Shown in pieces: positions 27,485-36,535 of a stretch of 64,000 nucleotides of DNA. Origin of the DNA: Terriglobia bacterium (lineage in GTDB: Bacteria > Acidobacteriota > Terriglobia > Versatilivoradales > Versatilivoraceae); assembly GCA_951813285.1 (NCBI GenBank), contig OX638355.1, positions 2,685,136 to 2,749,135 of the forward strand, given 5' to 3'. Position numbers and translations under genes: made by a program. Each line of letters begins with the position of its first letter. The first letter of the stretch is position 1. Below the pieces are notes generated by a model. The model worked only from the letters and a program-made list of their open reading frames with translations, searched no databases and was not told the origin of the DNA.

Positions 27485-28345
27485 CTAAGGGTTCTTGCGG
27501 GCGGCGCCGATCGGATGCGATTGAGGGAGCTCCCGGGCGATGTCCCTGACTTCCGACCCCGCGCAATCATGGGGGTGACCGAACCCTCCCTGGCTCACCG
27601 CCAGGCTTCCGGCGGGATCGGTCTTCATGTCAAAGATGATGTTGTCGTCCCCGGTGGGGCTGATGCCGACCGGTACGTGGTCCAGAGCCAGGGCGTCCCG
27701 CACCTTCCAGGCCACCACGTGATCGGTGCAGGAGGTGTCGCCGCTCACCCCCAGCGCGCCCAGCAGAGCACCTTGGCTGTCATAGAGGCCCAGGCCCCCT
27801 CCGGTGGCGTCGATCCCCCCCACCCTTCGTCCGACCATCGGGTCCCTGGGCTCACCATGGTTCTTGGGGTTGCCGCGATGGGCGACCCGGGGATCGACCG
27901 GAAGGCTGAACTGGAGCCCGAAGAAACTGCCTCCCGGCTGCACGGCGGCATAGAGGTTGGCCGTCGAAAGAGCCAGGCCCGGCAGGGCTCCTCCGGCTCC
28001 CTTGGGAAGGCTGAAGGCATTGGCGGTAGTGGCTTTCCGAGCCGAGATCACCCGGCTTCCCGGCCACTGGCTGCCTCGGTCTTCGCCGGAGAAGGTGACC
28101 ACGCAGACCACACCGTCCCGATTGACGACAGTGGCCCACAGATCGTTACCCAGTCCGCCGTTCCCCAAGGGATCCTTGACGACCTTCTTGAGGATCTCGG
28201 TCAGCTGCTCGTGGTCCGGCAGTTCCTTGCACACCCTGTTGGCGTCGTATTCCTCTTGAGCCGAGACGGGATGGACCGCCCAGAACAGAACGATCAGTGT
28301 TGCCGCGGCAAGAATCCTCGAAAAATGTCGTTGCGTTGGAGCCAT
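27485..28345 (-). CDS. exported GlcG/HbpS-like (DUF336) haem-binding-fold protein
   Basis: A 286-residue protein with a signal peptide (LAAATLIVLFWAVHPVSAQ). The domain core WATVVNRDGVVCVVTFSGEDRGSQWPGSRVISARKATTANAF is the hallmark of the HbpS/GlcG family, followed by the GIDATGGGLGLYDS...LGALGVSGDTSCTDHVVAWKVRDAL segment. Some family members bind haem or act as sensors, but none of that can be shown here. It ends 43 bp before the DUF5916 gene start on the same strand and may be co-transcribed. The ATG at 28345 is followed at once by the signal peptide. Confidence 0.8.
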   Translation of the reverse strand: MAPTQRHFSRILAAATLIVLFWAVHPVSAQEEYDANRVCKELPDHEQLTEILKKVVKDPLGNGGLGNDLWATVVNRDGVVCVVTFSGEDRGSQWPGSRVISARKATTANAFSLPKGAGGALPGLALSTANLYAAVQPGGSFFGLQFSLPVDPRVAHRGNPKNHGEPRDPMVGRRVGGIDATGGGLGLYDSQGALLGALGVSGDTSCTDHVVAWKVRDALALDHVPVGISPTGDDNIIFDMKTDPAGSLAVSQGGFGHPHDCAGSEVRDIARELPQSHPIGAARKNP

Positions 28346-28418
28346 CCACTACCTCCGCCCGCCTTGGGCGACGATCACCGTGATGGTGAGCACTCTAACA
28401 CGCGACCCGGGGTGTCGC

Positions 28419-29558
28419 CTAGTCGGGGGAGTAGCGAATCAGCTTGGGAACGGCTTCGGCCGCCATCTTGAAAAAGTGGCCGTCTTTCTCGACTCCAATG
28501 CAGGATTGACCGACAGCCTCGGCGGCCGCCAAGGTTGATCCTGAGCCTGCGAACGGATCAAGAATAGTGCCTTCTCTCAATGGCAACACAGCGCCTACCA
28601 GTGTCCGAAGAAAGGATTGAGGCTTGAGGCTCGGATGCGGCGCCAACTTGCGTTCGCTCGTTCTGGTTGGCGACGAAGCGATCACGTCCCCGAACGGCTT
28701 CTCGCGGCTTGGCCGGCGAAAACCGCCTGTCTTCCATTTTCTCAGATTGTCCTGAACTCTTCCTTCCAGGGGTTTCCGGTACACGACCCAGGGTTCCCAC
28801 ATCGAACGCGGCATCACACTGACATCGGAAAACTCGTCGTGAGCAGCCTTGGGACGGTCCCCGCCCCTCATGGTCATGGTTAACCTCACGATTTCTCCAC
28901 GCCGCTCCAGCCCCGCTTTCGCAAGCGCAGCAGACACCAGGTAGGACACCAGCGGATTAGAAGCCACGACCACATGAGCGCCCGGAACCAATTTCGGAAG
29001 AAGGAGGCGGGTCCAAACAAAGAAAAAATTCCCGATATAGGTGAGTTGTTCCTTGGTTAGCGTCGTAAATCTCGGAACGGGGGATCGAAGATGGCCGTCG
29101 AATGAAGGAGGAATGCGCCACACCCCTCCCTTGCCGCGCCGAAGTTTGGCTTGTTGTTCCCGGGTATACTCATGAAGTCCATAGGGAGGGTCGGTCACAA
29201 CGGCGTGAATGCTGCCGTCTTCCCGTTGCCCAAGCCAGTCGAAACAGTCCCCGTGATAAAGTCTTGCCCGTCCGAACGATAGCGGCGCCTCGGACTCTCC
29301 CGCCAGCGGCAGTCCACGCTGGATGCCCAGTGCCATGGATGATTGCAGCTTGTATACACCTCGTTCTTCTCGGATGAACAACCGGGGGGTATTCAGCCTC
29401 AGATAGGATCTGACGGAAGACTCTTTGGTCGGCCCTACGACCTCAGACACTCGTTCTCCGATCTCCTTGACTGAGAGAGCTTTGGAGGTGAACGACATGA
29501 CCTGCAGTATGCCGTCTCTCACACGTCCAGGAGCGTATCTGGGTTGTGTTTCCGCCAT
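28419..29558 (-). CDS. solitary site-specific DNA methyltransferase
   Basis: Amino-methyltransferase (N6-adenine or N4-cytosine) of 379 residues. Motif order is DPPY first (VVTDPPYGLHEY, near residue 128), then the SAM site FAGSG (ILDPFAGSGSTLAAAEAVG, near residue 345), the beta-class arrangement. HPSLKPQSFLRTLV precedes the SAM motif. The first 90 residues form a winged-helix-like domain (SVKEIGERVSEVVGPTKESSVRSYLRL), unusual for a plain methyltransferase, so DNA-sequence reading may be shared with it. No restriction enzyme is adjacent. The ATG at 29558 is chosen; a TTG 13 codons upstream is possible. The words ggacgtct ggacgtct sit just upstream and could be an operator. Confidence 0.82.
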   Translation of the reverse strand: MAETQPRYAPGRVRDGILQVMSFTSKALSVKEIGERVSEVVGPTKESSVRSYLRLNTPRLFIREERGVYKLQSSMALGIQRGLPLAGESEAPLSFGRARLYHGDCFDWLGQREDGSIHAVVTDPPYGLHEYTREQQAKLRRGKGGVWRIPPSFDGHLRSPVPRFTTLTKEQLTYIGNFFFVWTRLLLPKLVPGAHVVVASNPLVSYLVSAALAKAGLERRGEIVRLTMTMRGGDRPKAAHDEFSDVSVMPRSMWEPWVVYRKPLEGRVQDNLRKWKTGGFRRPSREKPFGDVIASSPTRTSERKLAPHPSLKPQSFLRTLVGAVLPLREGTILDPFAGSGSTLAAAEAVGQSCIGVEKDGHFFKMAAEAVPKLIRYSPD

Positions 29559-29672
29559 ATCGACTTGAATTATGGACGTCTGGACGTCTTTAATCAAGGG
29601 TCAAGAACCGTGTTTGGCCAGATTCTCGCCCTGCAGTGCCTATCATTCGCTTGAAATCGGCCCATCTCTAAC

Positions 29673-29706
29673 AAAAGACGAACCACGAATGAACACGAAT
29701 AGACAC
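29673..29706 (+). repeat. short-period repeat arm (CACGAATGAACACGAATAG type)
   Basis: Shares the first 28 bases or so with 15515-15543 with one substitution. The unit cacgaatgaa / cacgaatag has a 9-10 nt period. It lies in the 349-bp gap 29559-29907 upstream of the PPC-domain gene. A partial opposite arm (cttcgtgtcctttg) follows near 29787. No gene is visible in this gap. Confidence 0.45.
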
Positions 29707-29907
29707 AAGTGCAGATGAATTCATTCAACTCATTCAATGACAAGCTAACGTCCAAATGCTTCTGCAACTTTTTTACCCTGGTATGACTTCGTGTCCTTTG
29801 TTAACGAGTCCTCGAATTGACAATGGCGAGGCCCGAGCGGTATGGTTTTGCCGGGATTGGACTTTACTGGATTCAGGTCGGCCCGGGCCCGCGCGGTCGC
29901 GAATGGA

Positions 29908-31791
29908 ATGAACGTGTTTTCGCCATGGAGCAGGATCGCCGGATCGGCGGCGGTGCTGCTGGCAGCTACGTTTTCGGCCGGTCCGCTGCAGGCCCAGGAA
30001 CCGGCGCCCCCCACCGAACCCACGATTCTCTCCGTCCATCCCTTGGGAGCCCGGGCAGGCTCGACACTGGAAGTGGAAGTCCAGGGGCATCTGCTGGAGG
30101 GCGCCCGCGCGGTCTGGTTCGAGCAGGGTCAGCTTCAGGGTCGGGTCCGGGACCTCAGGCCGATTTCCTCGGAGGAGTCCAGCCCTGCCGAGGCTGCAGA
30201 TAGCGAGAAACCGGTTCTCCTGGGGGTTCGGCTCACGCTTGAGATCCCTCCCACCGCCCTTGCCGGGGTCCATCGTTTCCGGCTGGTTGCCCAACGCGGA
30301 GTTTCCAATGCCCTGAAGTTTCGGGTGAATTCCGATGTCGTCCTGGACGAGACCAGCCAGCCTCACCAGACCCCCTCGACGGCCCAGCAGGTCCCCGTCC
30401 CGGCGTTGATCAACGGCCGGGTGGTCCGGGACGGCGAGGAAGACTTCTACGCCTTTGAGATAACGGAAGGCCGGGAACTGCGCTTCGAAGTTTTCTGCAA
30501 GCCGCCGGGCAAACCTCCCGATGTTGTAGGCCTGGATCCGGAGTTGACCCTCTACGAGCCAACCGGCAGTTGGTTCGACAAGGAACGCACCACCCGGCTG
30601 GCCTACAACGACGACCCCAGCTCCTATCACGTAAGCCGGCTTCCCCGATTGACCTATCGGTTCCTGAAGAAGGGGCGCTACCTGGTGGGTGTGGGGGCGT
30701 TTCTGGGTGGCGGCAGCCCACACTTTTCCTATCAACTGAGGATTAGCGATTCCAGCGCCCCCACTTTCGCCCAACTGGATCGAAGCAGCCGCAACCGGGT
30801 GCCCTCCCCCTGGAACGAGCGCGCCTTTCGCCGCACCATTGACGGCGACCGGCTCGGCCTCCTCCGGTCGAGGACGGCGGGCTCGAACGGGGCCGGTGCC
30901 GATGGCTCGTTGACCAACGGCGCCGCTTCCAGCCACGGGAAACCCGTGCTGCCCGGCGCCAATGGTCGAGGCAGCCAGGCGTCGATTGCGCTGGTGAAAG
31001 AACAGGAGAACGGGAAAAAAGAGGGGAACCTTCTCGTTGTGTCCATTCCCGGACTGGTCGAGGGAACCATCGATCGTCCCGGTGACGTGGATCGCTATTC
31101 GGTCAAAGCCGAACGGGGCCAGCAGGTGGCTTTCGAAGTGGAGACCCCGCAGGTCGGTCCTCCGCAGTTCAACCCCCGTTTCGGCATTCTGGATGAAGAG
31201 GGAAGAGAACTGTTCAGCAACGTCTACAAGCGCTTGGGCAGGCAACTTACCTTTTACCTGAAGACGGTTGAGCCCAAGACCCTTTACACCTTCGAGCGTT
31301 CGGGGGAATATTCACTGGTGGTCAGCGACCTGACTCGCCGCTTCGGAAATGCCGGGTTTCGCTATCGCCTGCTGCTGCGGCCGCAGATCCCTCACGTTGG
31401 GGAGGTTCGGACAGACACGGATCGCTTGAACCTGCTGGCCGGTCGGGCGAGCAAAATAACGGTGACCACCGACCAGGAGGAGGGATTTTCGGGCGACATC
31501 GCCCTCGTGCTGGAGGGGCTTCCCGAGGGCGTGGAGTTCTTCCCGGGCACCGAGGTGAAGGCCTACCAGGGCCCGGTACCGGAGGATCGGATGAGGGTGC
31601 GCTTCTCCCCCCAGAGCGAAAGCGTTACCATCGTTCTGCTGGCCGGCGCCGACGCTCCCGCTACGTCGTTGCCTGTGAAGCTGCGGCTGCTGGCCCGTCC
31701 GATTTCGGACGAGGGTCCCGGACCGGGCCTGTTGATCCAGGAGATTCCCGCCATGGTGGTTCGTCCCCCCGGGTGGGCTGAGGAGAGCTGA
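29908..31791 (+). CDS. exported PPC-domain protein
   Basis: A 627-residue protein with a signal peptide (RIAGSAAVLLAATFSAGPLQAQ). An Ig-like N-terminal region (ILSVHPLGARAGSTLEVEVQG) is followed by two bacterial pre-peptidase C-terminal-like domains. The first is recognised by NGRVVRDGEEDFYAFEITEGRELRFEV, the second by EGTIDRPGDVDRYSVKAERGQQVAFEV. It lies directly before DUF1549 and DUF1501 genes, an association well known in Planctomycetota and Acidobacteriota. Its TGA overlaps the next start (tgatg), indicating translational coupling. The function of the trio is unknown, and a surface or periplasmic complex is the usual guess. The start is uncertain: ATG at 29842 gives 22 more residues, but the signal peptide fits 29908. 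Confidence 0.78.
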   Translation: MNVFSPWSRIAGSAAVLLAATFSAGPLQAQEPAPPTEPTILSVHPLGARAGSTLEVEVQGHLLEGARAVWFEQGQLQGRVRDLRPISSEESSPAEAADSEKPVLLGVRLTLEIPPTALAGVHRFRLVAQRGVSNALKFRVNSDVVLDETSQPHQTPSTAQQVPVPALINGRVVRDGEEDFYAFEITEGRELRFEVFCKPPGKPPDVVGLDPELTLYEPTGSWFDKERTTRLAYNDDPSSYHVSRLPRLTYRFLKKGRYLVGVGAFLGGGSPHFSYQLRISDSSAPTFAQLDRSSRNRVPSPWNERAFRRTIDGDRLGLLRSRTAGSNGAGADGSLTNGAASSHGKPVLPGANGRGSQASIALVKEQENGKKEGNLLVVSIPGLVEGTIDRPGDVDRYSVKAERGQQVAFEVETPQVGPPQFNPRFGILDEEGRELFSNVYKRLGRQLTFYLKTVEPKTLYTFERSGEYSLVVSDLTRRFGNAGFRYRLLLRPQIPHVGEVRTDTDRLNLLAGRASKITVTTDQEEGFSGDIALVLEGLPEGVEFFPGTEVKAYQGPVPEDRMRVRFSPQSESVTIVLLAGADAPATSLPVKLRLLARPISDEGPGPGLLIQEIPAMVVRPPGWAEES

Positions 31792-34070
31792 TGTTCAGAC
31801 GAGTTGCTCCCGGAATGAGCTGGCAGGTCCGGCTCGGTGGCCTGGTGCTGGGGATTGTCCTGGCGGGGCATGGAGGCGGTTCCGTGCATGCCGGCGGGAG
31901 TGCGCGGCCCTTCAGCTTCGGACGCGATGTGGGAGGGGTCCTCACCAAGCGGGGATGCAACAACCAGGAATGTCACGGGAGTGTCAAGGGCCGCGGAGGG
32001 TTCAAACTTTCGGCCAACGCGCTCTATCCCCGGGACGACCATGAGTGGATCGTCCAGGGAGGCATCTACCAGGTGCTGAGTCCGGAGCCGCTGGGGCCCC
32101 GTCGGCCCAGGATCGACCTGAAGCAGCCGGAAAACAGCCTCCTGCTGACCAAGCCCACCATGGAAGAGCCCCACGGCGGAGGCGAGCGGCTGAGCCGCGA
32201 CTCGGCGGACTACCGCACGCTGGTGGAATGGATCCGCGCGGGAGCCCCTTACGGCAGGGAGGAAGACCATCGAGCCAGGGAAATTCAACAACTGGAAGTA
32301 TCGCCCCGCCAGCCGGTGATGCGAGCGGGCCGGGAACAGCAGCTTCTGGTGACGGCCACTCTTGCCGGGGGGCTTCGGGAAGACGTGACCGATCAGGTGA
32401 ATTTCGAGTCCAATGACCCCGAGGTGGCCGAGGTCAGCGAGGGCGGCCTGGTTCGGGCCAGGCAGCCCGGTGAGGCCGCCATCGTCATCCGGGCGGCGGG
32501 TCGGGCCGCAACCGTGGTCATCGGGGTGATTCGACAGCCCCTGGCCGGCTATCCCCGGGTTTCCCAAAGGAACTTCATCGATCGGCTGGCGTTCGCCAAG
32601 CTGAGGCGTTTGCACATTCTGCCGTCGGAGCCCTCGGACGACCGGCAGTTCCTGAGGCGGGTCTGCCTGGATCTGACCGGCACTCTTCCCCCGCCGCAGA
32701 GAGTGAGGGAATTCCTGGCCGGTGATGGTCCCGGCAAGCGGGACGAACTGATCGAGACCCTGCTGAATTCTCCCGAGTTTCTGGACCATTGGACCTTCAG
32801 GTTTGCCGATCTCTTCCGGGTCGGGAAGTCGGTGCAAGGCTTTACCAAGTACAGCCGCCTCTACTGGGAATGGATTCGGGACGGGATTGCCCGCAACAAG
32901 CCCTACGACCAGATGGCTCGCGAGCGCATCGCGGCTCAGGGCTACGGTGGCCCGGCTCTTCACTACTATCTCATCGGAGGGGATCTCCCCTCTCCCCAGG
33001 ACATGATGGGCGAGCAGGTGCGGGTCTTTCTGGGCCGGCGGCTGGACTGCGCCCAGTGCCATAACCACCCCTATGAGCCCTGGAGTCAGAACCAGTTCTG
33101 GGGCATGACCGCCTTCTACGGTCAGTTGACACGGGTGGGAGACATCAATACGGGCACGGCCCCCTACAACATCATCATGGATGATCCCGAAGGGCATGGC
33201 GTGCTGGGAAAGGGCGGGCCGGTGGTCCACCCGCGCAACAAGACGGAGGTTCGCCCGGCCTTCCTTACCGGAGAGCCGGGCGGGCAAAACGAGCTTGAGG
33301 ATCCACGGGCCAGCCTGGCGGATTGGATGACCTCCCCCGCCCGGCCCGAGTTTGCCGAGGCCATCGTCAACCGCATCTGGGGCCATTTCTTCGGACGAGG
33401 GGTCGTGGATCCGGTGGACGATTTCAAGCTGGCCAATCCCGCCACCCATCCCGACCTGCTGGCGGCGCTGGCCGAGGATTTCAGGGACGGGGGCTACGAC
33501 CTGAGGCAATTGATGCGCAGAATCGTTCGGTCCAGGGTCTATCAGCTGTCCAGTTTCCCCAACGCCAGCAACCGGACGGACCGAACCAACTACTCCAGGG
33601 CCCATCCCCGGCCGCTGGATGCCGAGGTGCTGCTGGACGCCATATCCCAGGTGACCGGCGTGCCGGAGCGATTTGGAACCAAGCCTGAAGGGACGCGGGC
33701 CATCAACCTGGTCTCCAGCGACATGTACCCCTCTCGCTTTCTGGATCTCTACGGCCGGCCCAACCGGCAGATGGTGCCCCAGCGGAAGGTTGAAGCCAGC
33801 CTGGGTCAGGCCCTCCATCTTCTGGCCGGGCCCACCTACACCGGCAAGCTGTCGGGGAAGGGAAGCCGGATCGATCGCTTGATTGCCGCCGAGGCTTCCA
33901 ATGCCGAAATCGTCGAGGAGTTTTATCTGGCGGCGCTTTCGAGGTTTCCGACCGCCGAGGAGCTCGGCGAGCTGGAAGGCTGGATCGAGGGGCAGGATTC
34001 GCGGCTGAAGGCGGTGGAGGACCTGGTCTGGGCCCTGATCGGTTCTCGCGAATTTGCCTATGTTCACTGA
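31791..34070 (+). CDS. DUF1549/DUF1553 protein with cytochrome-like haem motifs and Ig-like domain
   Basis: Exported protein of 759 residues. After a signal peptide comes a cytochrome-like segment with GCNNQECHG (CX4CH), part of the planctomycete-type cytochrome C group. A bacterial Ig-like (Big_2) domain follows (SPRQPVMRAGREQQLLVTATLAGGLREDVTDQVNF). DUF1549 starts about residue 265 (RNFIDRLAFAKLRRLHI), with a clear CAQCHNHPYEPW (CXXCH) haem motif near residue 420, and DUF1553 fills the C-terminal third. The ATG overlaps the stop of the PPC gene, so the two are translated together. A role in extracellular degradation or electron transfer has been suggested for the family but not shown. Confidence 0.88.
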   Translation: MFRRVAPGMSWQVRLGGLVLGIVLAGHGGGSVHAGGSARPFSFGRDVGGVLTKRGCNNQECHGSVKGRGGFKLSANALYPRDDHEWIVQGGIYQVLSPEPLGPRRPRIDLKQPENSLLLTKPTMEEPHGGGERLSRDSADYRTLVEWIRAGAPYGREEDHRAREIQQLEVSPRQPVMRAGREQQLLVTATLAGGLREDVTDQVNFESNDPEVAEVSEGGLVRARQPGEAAIVIRAAGRAATVVIGVIRQPLAGYPRVSQRNFIDRLAFAKLRRLHILPSEPSDDRQFLRRVCLDLTGTLPPPQRVREFLAGDGPGKRDELIETLLNSPEFLDHWTFRFADLFRVGKSVQGFTKYSRLYWEWIRDGIARNKPYDQMARERIAAQGYGGPALHYYLIGGDLPSPQDMMGEQVRVFLGRRLDCAQCHNHPYEPWSQNQFWGMTAFYGQLTRVGDINTGTAPYNIIMDDPEGHGVLGKGGPVVHPRNKTEVRPAFLTGEPGGQNELEDPRASLADWMTSPARPEFAEAIVNRIWGHFFGRGVVDPVDDFKLANPATHPDLLAALAEDFRDGGYDLRQLMRRIVRSRVYQLSSFPNASNRTDRTNYSRAHPRPLDAEVLLDAISQVTGVPERFGTKPEGTRAINLVSSDMYPSRFLDLYGRPNRQMVPQRKVEASLGQALHLLAGPTYTGKLSGKGSRIDRLIAAEASNAEIVEEFYLAALSRFPTAEELGELEGWIEGQDSRLKAVEDLVWALIGSREFAYVH

Positions 34071-34123
34071 GATTGGGGTTTATACTTGAGAGGGAATCCG
34101 ATGTTTATGCCGGGAGCGATGTC

Positions 34124-35461
34124 ATGAAGTGGTCAGGCTGCTTGCAGTGCACCGGGGAAAATCTTCGGCGGCGCGATTTTCTGCGCGTCGGTTCGCTGAG
34201 TCTGCTGGGCTTCAACTTGAGCCAATTCCTGGCCCTGAAGGACTTGATGGCCAAGTCGGGGGCTGCGGGGAAGTCCAAGGCCGAGTCCTGCATTCTTCTC
34301 TGGCTGGAGGGCGGACCGAGCCAGGTGGACACCTGGGATCCCAAGCCCAACAGCGGGTTCAAGGCCATTCCCACCAACGTGGCCGGCATCCGGGTGTCGG
34401 AACTGCTGCCCCGGGTGTCCCGGCACATGGACAAGCTTTCCATCATCCGGTCCATGCACACCGAGGAGATCGACCACCCCGAGGCCACCCACTACGCCAT
34501 CACCGGACATCGACCCAACCCGGCCATGCAGTTCCCCAGCCTGGGATCGATCCTGGCCAAGGAGCTGGGCCAGCGCAACGGCATGCCGGCCTACGTTCGC
34601 CACGGCGAGCACGACGACTGGAAGGGTTACGAGCGCTATTTCGGGTCGGCCTTCATCGGTCCGAAATACTCTCCCATGGTGGTTCCGGATCCCGACCGCA
34701 AGGACTTCGCGGTTCCGGATCTCTCTCTGCCCAAGGGGATCTCGGTGGAGCGCATTCAGGACCGCCGCTCGCTGCTCCGGATTGTGGACCGCCTCTGCCG
34801 CCAGAAGGAGGAGGTGGCCGAATACTCCAGGATGGACAGCTTCACCCAACAGGCCCTCAGCCTGATCCTTTCTCCCGAGGTCAAGAAGGCCTTCGACCTC
34901 TCCCGGGAGAGCGAAAAGACCCGGGAGGCCTACGGCCGCCACGGTTTCGGACAGAGTGTGCTGCTGGCCCGGCGGCTGGTCGAGCATGGATGCCGGTTCG
35001 TGACGGCGGCCGGCTACAAGTACAACCAATGGGATTCGCACTCCGACAACAATCAGGGCCATCGCGACAAGCTCTGTCCTCCCCTGGACCAGGCGCTGGC
35101 GGCCTTGATGGAGGACCTGGAGCAGAGGGGCTTGCTGGCCTCCACCCTGGTGCTGGTCATGGGCGAGTTCGGACGCACGCCCCACATCAATCCCAACAAC
35201 GGCCGGGACCACTGGCCCCATTGCTGGTCGCTGGCCCTGGGGGGCGGCGGCATACGCGGCGGCCAGATCATCGGGGCCAGCGACGAGCGAGGGGCCCAGG
35301 TGGCCGAAGGAATGGTCACGGTGGGCGACCTTTACGCAACGCTTTACAAGGCCTTCGGCATCGATTGGGAGAAGACCTACATGACACCGGTGGGGCGCCC
35401 CATCAAGATCGCCAATTCCATCGGAGATGCCACCGGAGTCCCGATCGAGAGCCTGGTTTAG
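34124..35461 (+). CDS. DUF1501 domain-containing Tat-exported protein
   Basis: Sulfatase-fold-like protein of 445 residues. A Tat-type start (LRRRDFLRVGSLSLLGFNLSQFLAL) is followed by LLWLEGGPSQVDTWDPKP and MGEFGRTPHINPNNGRDHWPHCWSLALGGGGIRGGQIIGAS, which are diagnostic of DUF1501. These proteins resemble alkaline phosphatase / sulfatase relatives but are uncharacterised. The ATG at 34124 has ccgggag upstream. An ATG 17 codons earlier lacks one and would spoil the Tat signal position. It lies 53 bp after the DUF1549 gene, on the same strand. Confidence 0.88.
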   Translation: MKWSGCLQCTGENLRRRDFLRVGSLSLLGFNLSQFLALKDLMAKSGAAGKSKAESCILLWLEGGPSQVDTWDPKPNSGFKAIPTNVAGIRVSELLPRVSRHMDKLSIIRSMHTEEIDHPEATHYAITGHRPNPAMQFPSLGSILAKELGQRNGMPAYVRHGEHDDWKGYERYFGSAFIGPKYSPMVVPDPDRKDFAVPDLSLPKGISVERIQDRRSLLRIVDRLCRQKEEVAEYSRMDSFTQQALSLILSPEVKKAFDLSRESEKTREAYGRHGFGQSVLLARRLVEHGCRFVTAAGYKYNQWDSHSDNNQGHRDKLCPPLDQALAALMEDLEQRGLLASTLVLVMGEFGRTPHINPNNGRDHWPHCWSLALGGGGIRGGQIIGASDERGAQVAEGMVTVGDLYATLYKAFGIDWEKTYMTPVGRPIKIANSIGDATGVPIESLV

Positions 35462-35537
35462 AGGTCTTGACTGTTCCGTAAATGGGGGCGCTAAAACCCG
35501 GTCCCGATCGGGGGCCAAAGCGAATTAGGAGGAACCC

Positions 35538-36017
35538 ATGAGAACGTACCGAATCGCCTGCAGTATCCTGGTTGTCGCTTCGCTGGCGCTGGTTGCCTCC
35601 GTTCCGGTGTGGAGCAAGGGGAAGAAGGCCAAGCCCCGCGTCTTTATCAAGGAGAGCCAGTCCTGGGAGATGGAAGGCGGCGGCGGCGGCGCCAGCGTCG
35701 GTAAGGGTATCGGAGGCTTCGGAGGAAAGTTCGGCGGGGGCGCCCGGCCTCAGACCGCCGAAATCATCAAGACCTTCCACAAGAAATGCGGTAATTGCAT
35801 CGTCACCATGAAAGAGGAACGCGCCGACTACGTGGTGATCCTGGAGCACGAAGGCGGCAAGGATCTCTTGAGAAAGGACAACAAGTTCGTGGTTTTTCGC
35901 GAAGACGGCGATGCCATCAAGAGCGGTTCGACCCGGTCGCTGGGAAACGCCGTCAAGGAAGCCTGCCGGGCTCTGATGGGCGACTGGAAGGACAGCAGGG
36001 AGGAGGAGAAGAAATAG
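35538..36017 (+). CDS. small exported hypothetical protein with Gly-rich spacer
   Basis: A 159-residue protein with a signal peptide (ILVVASLALVASVPVWSKG). A Gly-rich stretch GGGGGASVGKGIGGFGGKFGGG occupies residues 48-69. A compact domain follows, PQTAEIIKTFHKKCGNC...ADYVVILEHEGGKDLLRKDNKFVVF, with two cysteines close together. I recognise it as a conserved but unnamed acidobacterial type only. The ATG has taggagg upstream. It lies 76 bp after the DUF1501 gene and probably ends the transcript, since a strong hairpin follows. Confidence 0.7.
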   Translation: MRTYRIACSILVVASLALVASVPVWSKGKKAKPRVFIKESQSWEMEGGGGGASVGKGIGGFGGKFGGGARPQTAEIIKTFHKKCGNCIVTMKEERADYVVILEHEGGKDLLRKDNKFVVFREDGDAIKSGSTRSLGNAVKEACRALMGDWKDSREEEKK

Positions 36018-36044
36018 ATTCCTCTCTGCTCCTCGTATCTCCAA

Positions 36045-36075
36045 GATGCCCCCGAGGCGTGAGCCCGGGGGCATC
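36045..36075 (+). terminator. strong hairpin, likely transcription terminator
   Basis: gatgcccccg at 36045-36054 pairs perfectly with cgggggcatc at 36066-36075 across an 11-nt loop. It lies 28 bp after the small exported gene. The T-tract behind it is weak (tgcaattct). Confidence 0.6.
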
Positions 36076-36150
36076 TGCAATTCTACCGCTTGCAGCCGCG
36101 CAAGCGGCGGTTACTTAGCGTCCTACCGAAATACACCGCCTCTCCAAAAC

Positions 36151-36288
36151 GGCGCCAGCCATAGGATCTACCGGACCCCGTGGCCAGCCGACCCCAGAGT
36201 CAACATCCAAAACGCCAAGGGCATGGCTAAACCCTATCAAGTCCGCCAGGTCATTAAGGCAATTGAGAAATTGGAGGACAGGAAATGA
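36151..36288 (+). pseudogene. HicA-like toxin, 5'-truncated remnant
   Basis: The in-frame end GASHRIYRTPWPADPRVNIQ followed by NAKGMAKPYQVRQVIKAIEK matches the C-terminal half of HicA-type mRNA interferases paired with long HicB antitoxins (consensus GSHHIY...NLQ.VKG.AKPYQ.RQ). The N-terminal strand and helix are missing, because the frame upstream is unrelated. The stop overlaps the next start as ATGA, the usual coupling of the intact cassette. Toxicity is unlikely. Confidence 0.6.
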
Positions 36289-36527
36289 GTGACCATTACA
36301 CCTACCGTATCACTTGGTCCGCCGAAGACAACCAGCATGTGGGGCTATGCGCTGAGTTCCCATCTCTAAGCTGGCTGGCATCTACTCCCAACATGGCTTT
36401 GGCCGGCATACAGCGGCTTGTGCGCGACTGTCTCGCTGACATGAAAAAAAATGGGGAAGCACCTCCTGAGCCAATCGCTGACCGCCGGCAAGCATGGCTG
36501 ATTTTCACCGGAAACAGATTGCTTTGA
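36285..36527 (+). pseudogene. hicB: HicB-like antitoxin, C-terminally truncated
   Basis: The first 65 residues (MSDHYTYRITWSAEDNQHVG, then LCAEFPSLSWLASTPNMALA) are a canonical HicB N-terminal domain. The normal continuation, a GKFMVRVPPE-type ribbon-helix-helix DNA-binding tail, is replaced by QAWLIFTGNRLL and a stop, so the repressor domain is lost. GGAGG precedes the ATG. Together with the broken toxin upstream this is a dead toxin-antitoxin cassette. It ends 9 bp before the convergent ATPase. Confidence 0.65.
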
Positions 36528-36535
36528 AGATCACC

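Noticed and set aside
31563-34067. 834-codon minus frame opposite the DUF1549 gene
   Set aside because: Antisense to a gene with clear DUF1549 and haem motifs; rich in His, Gly and Pro.
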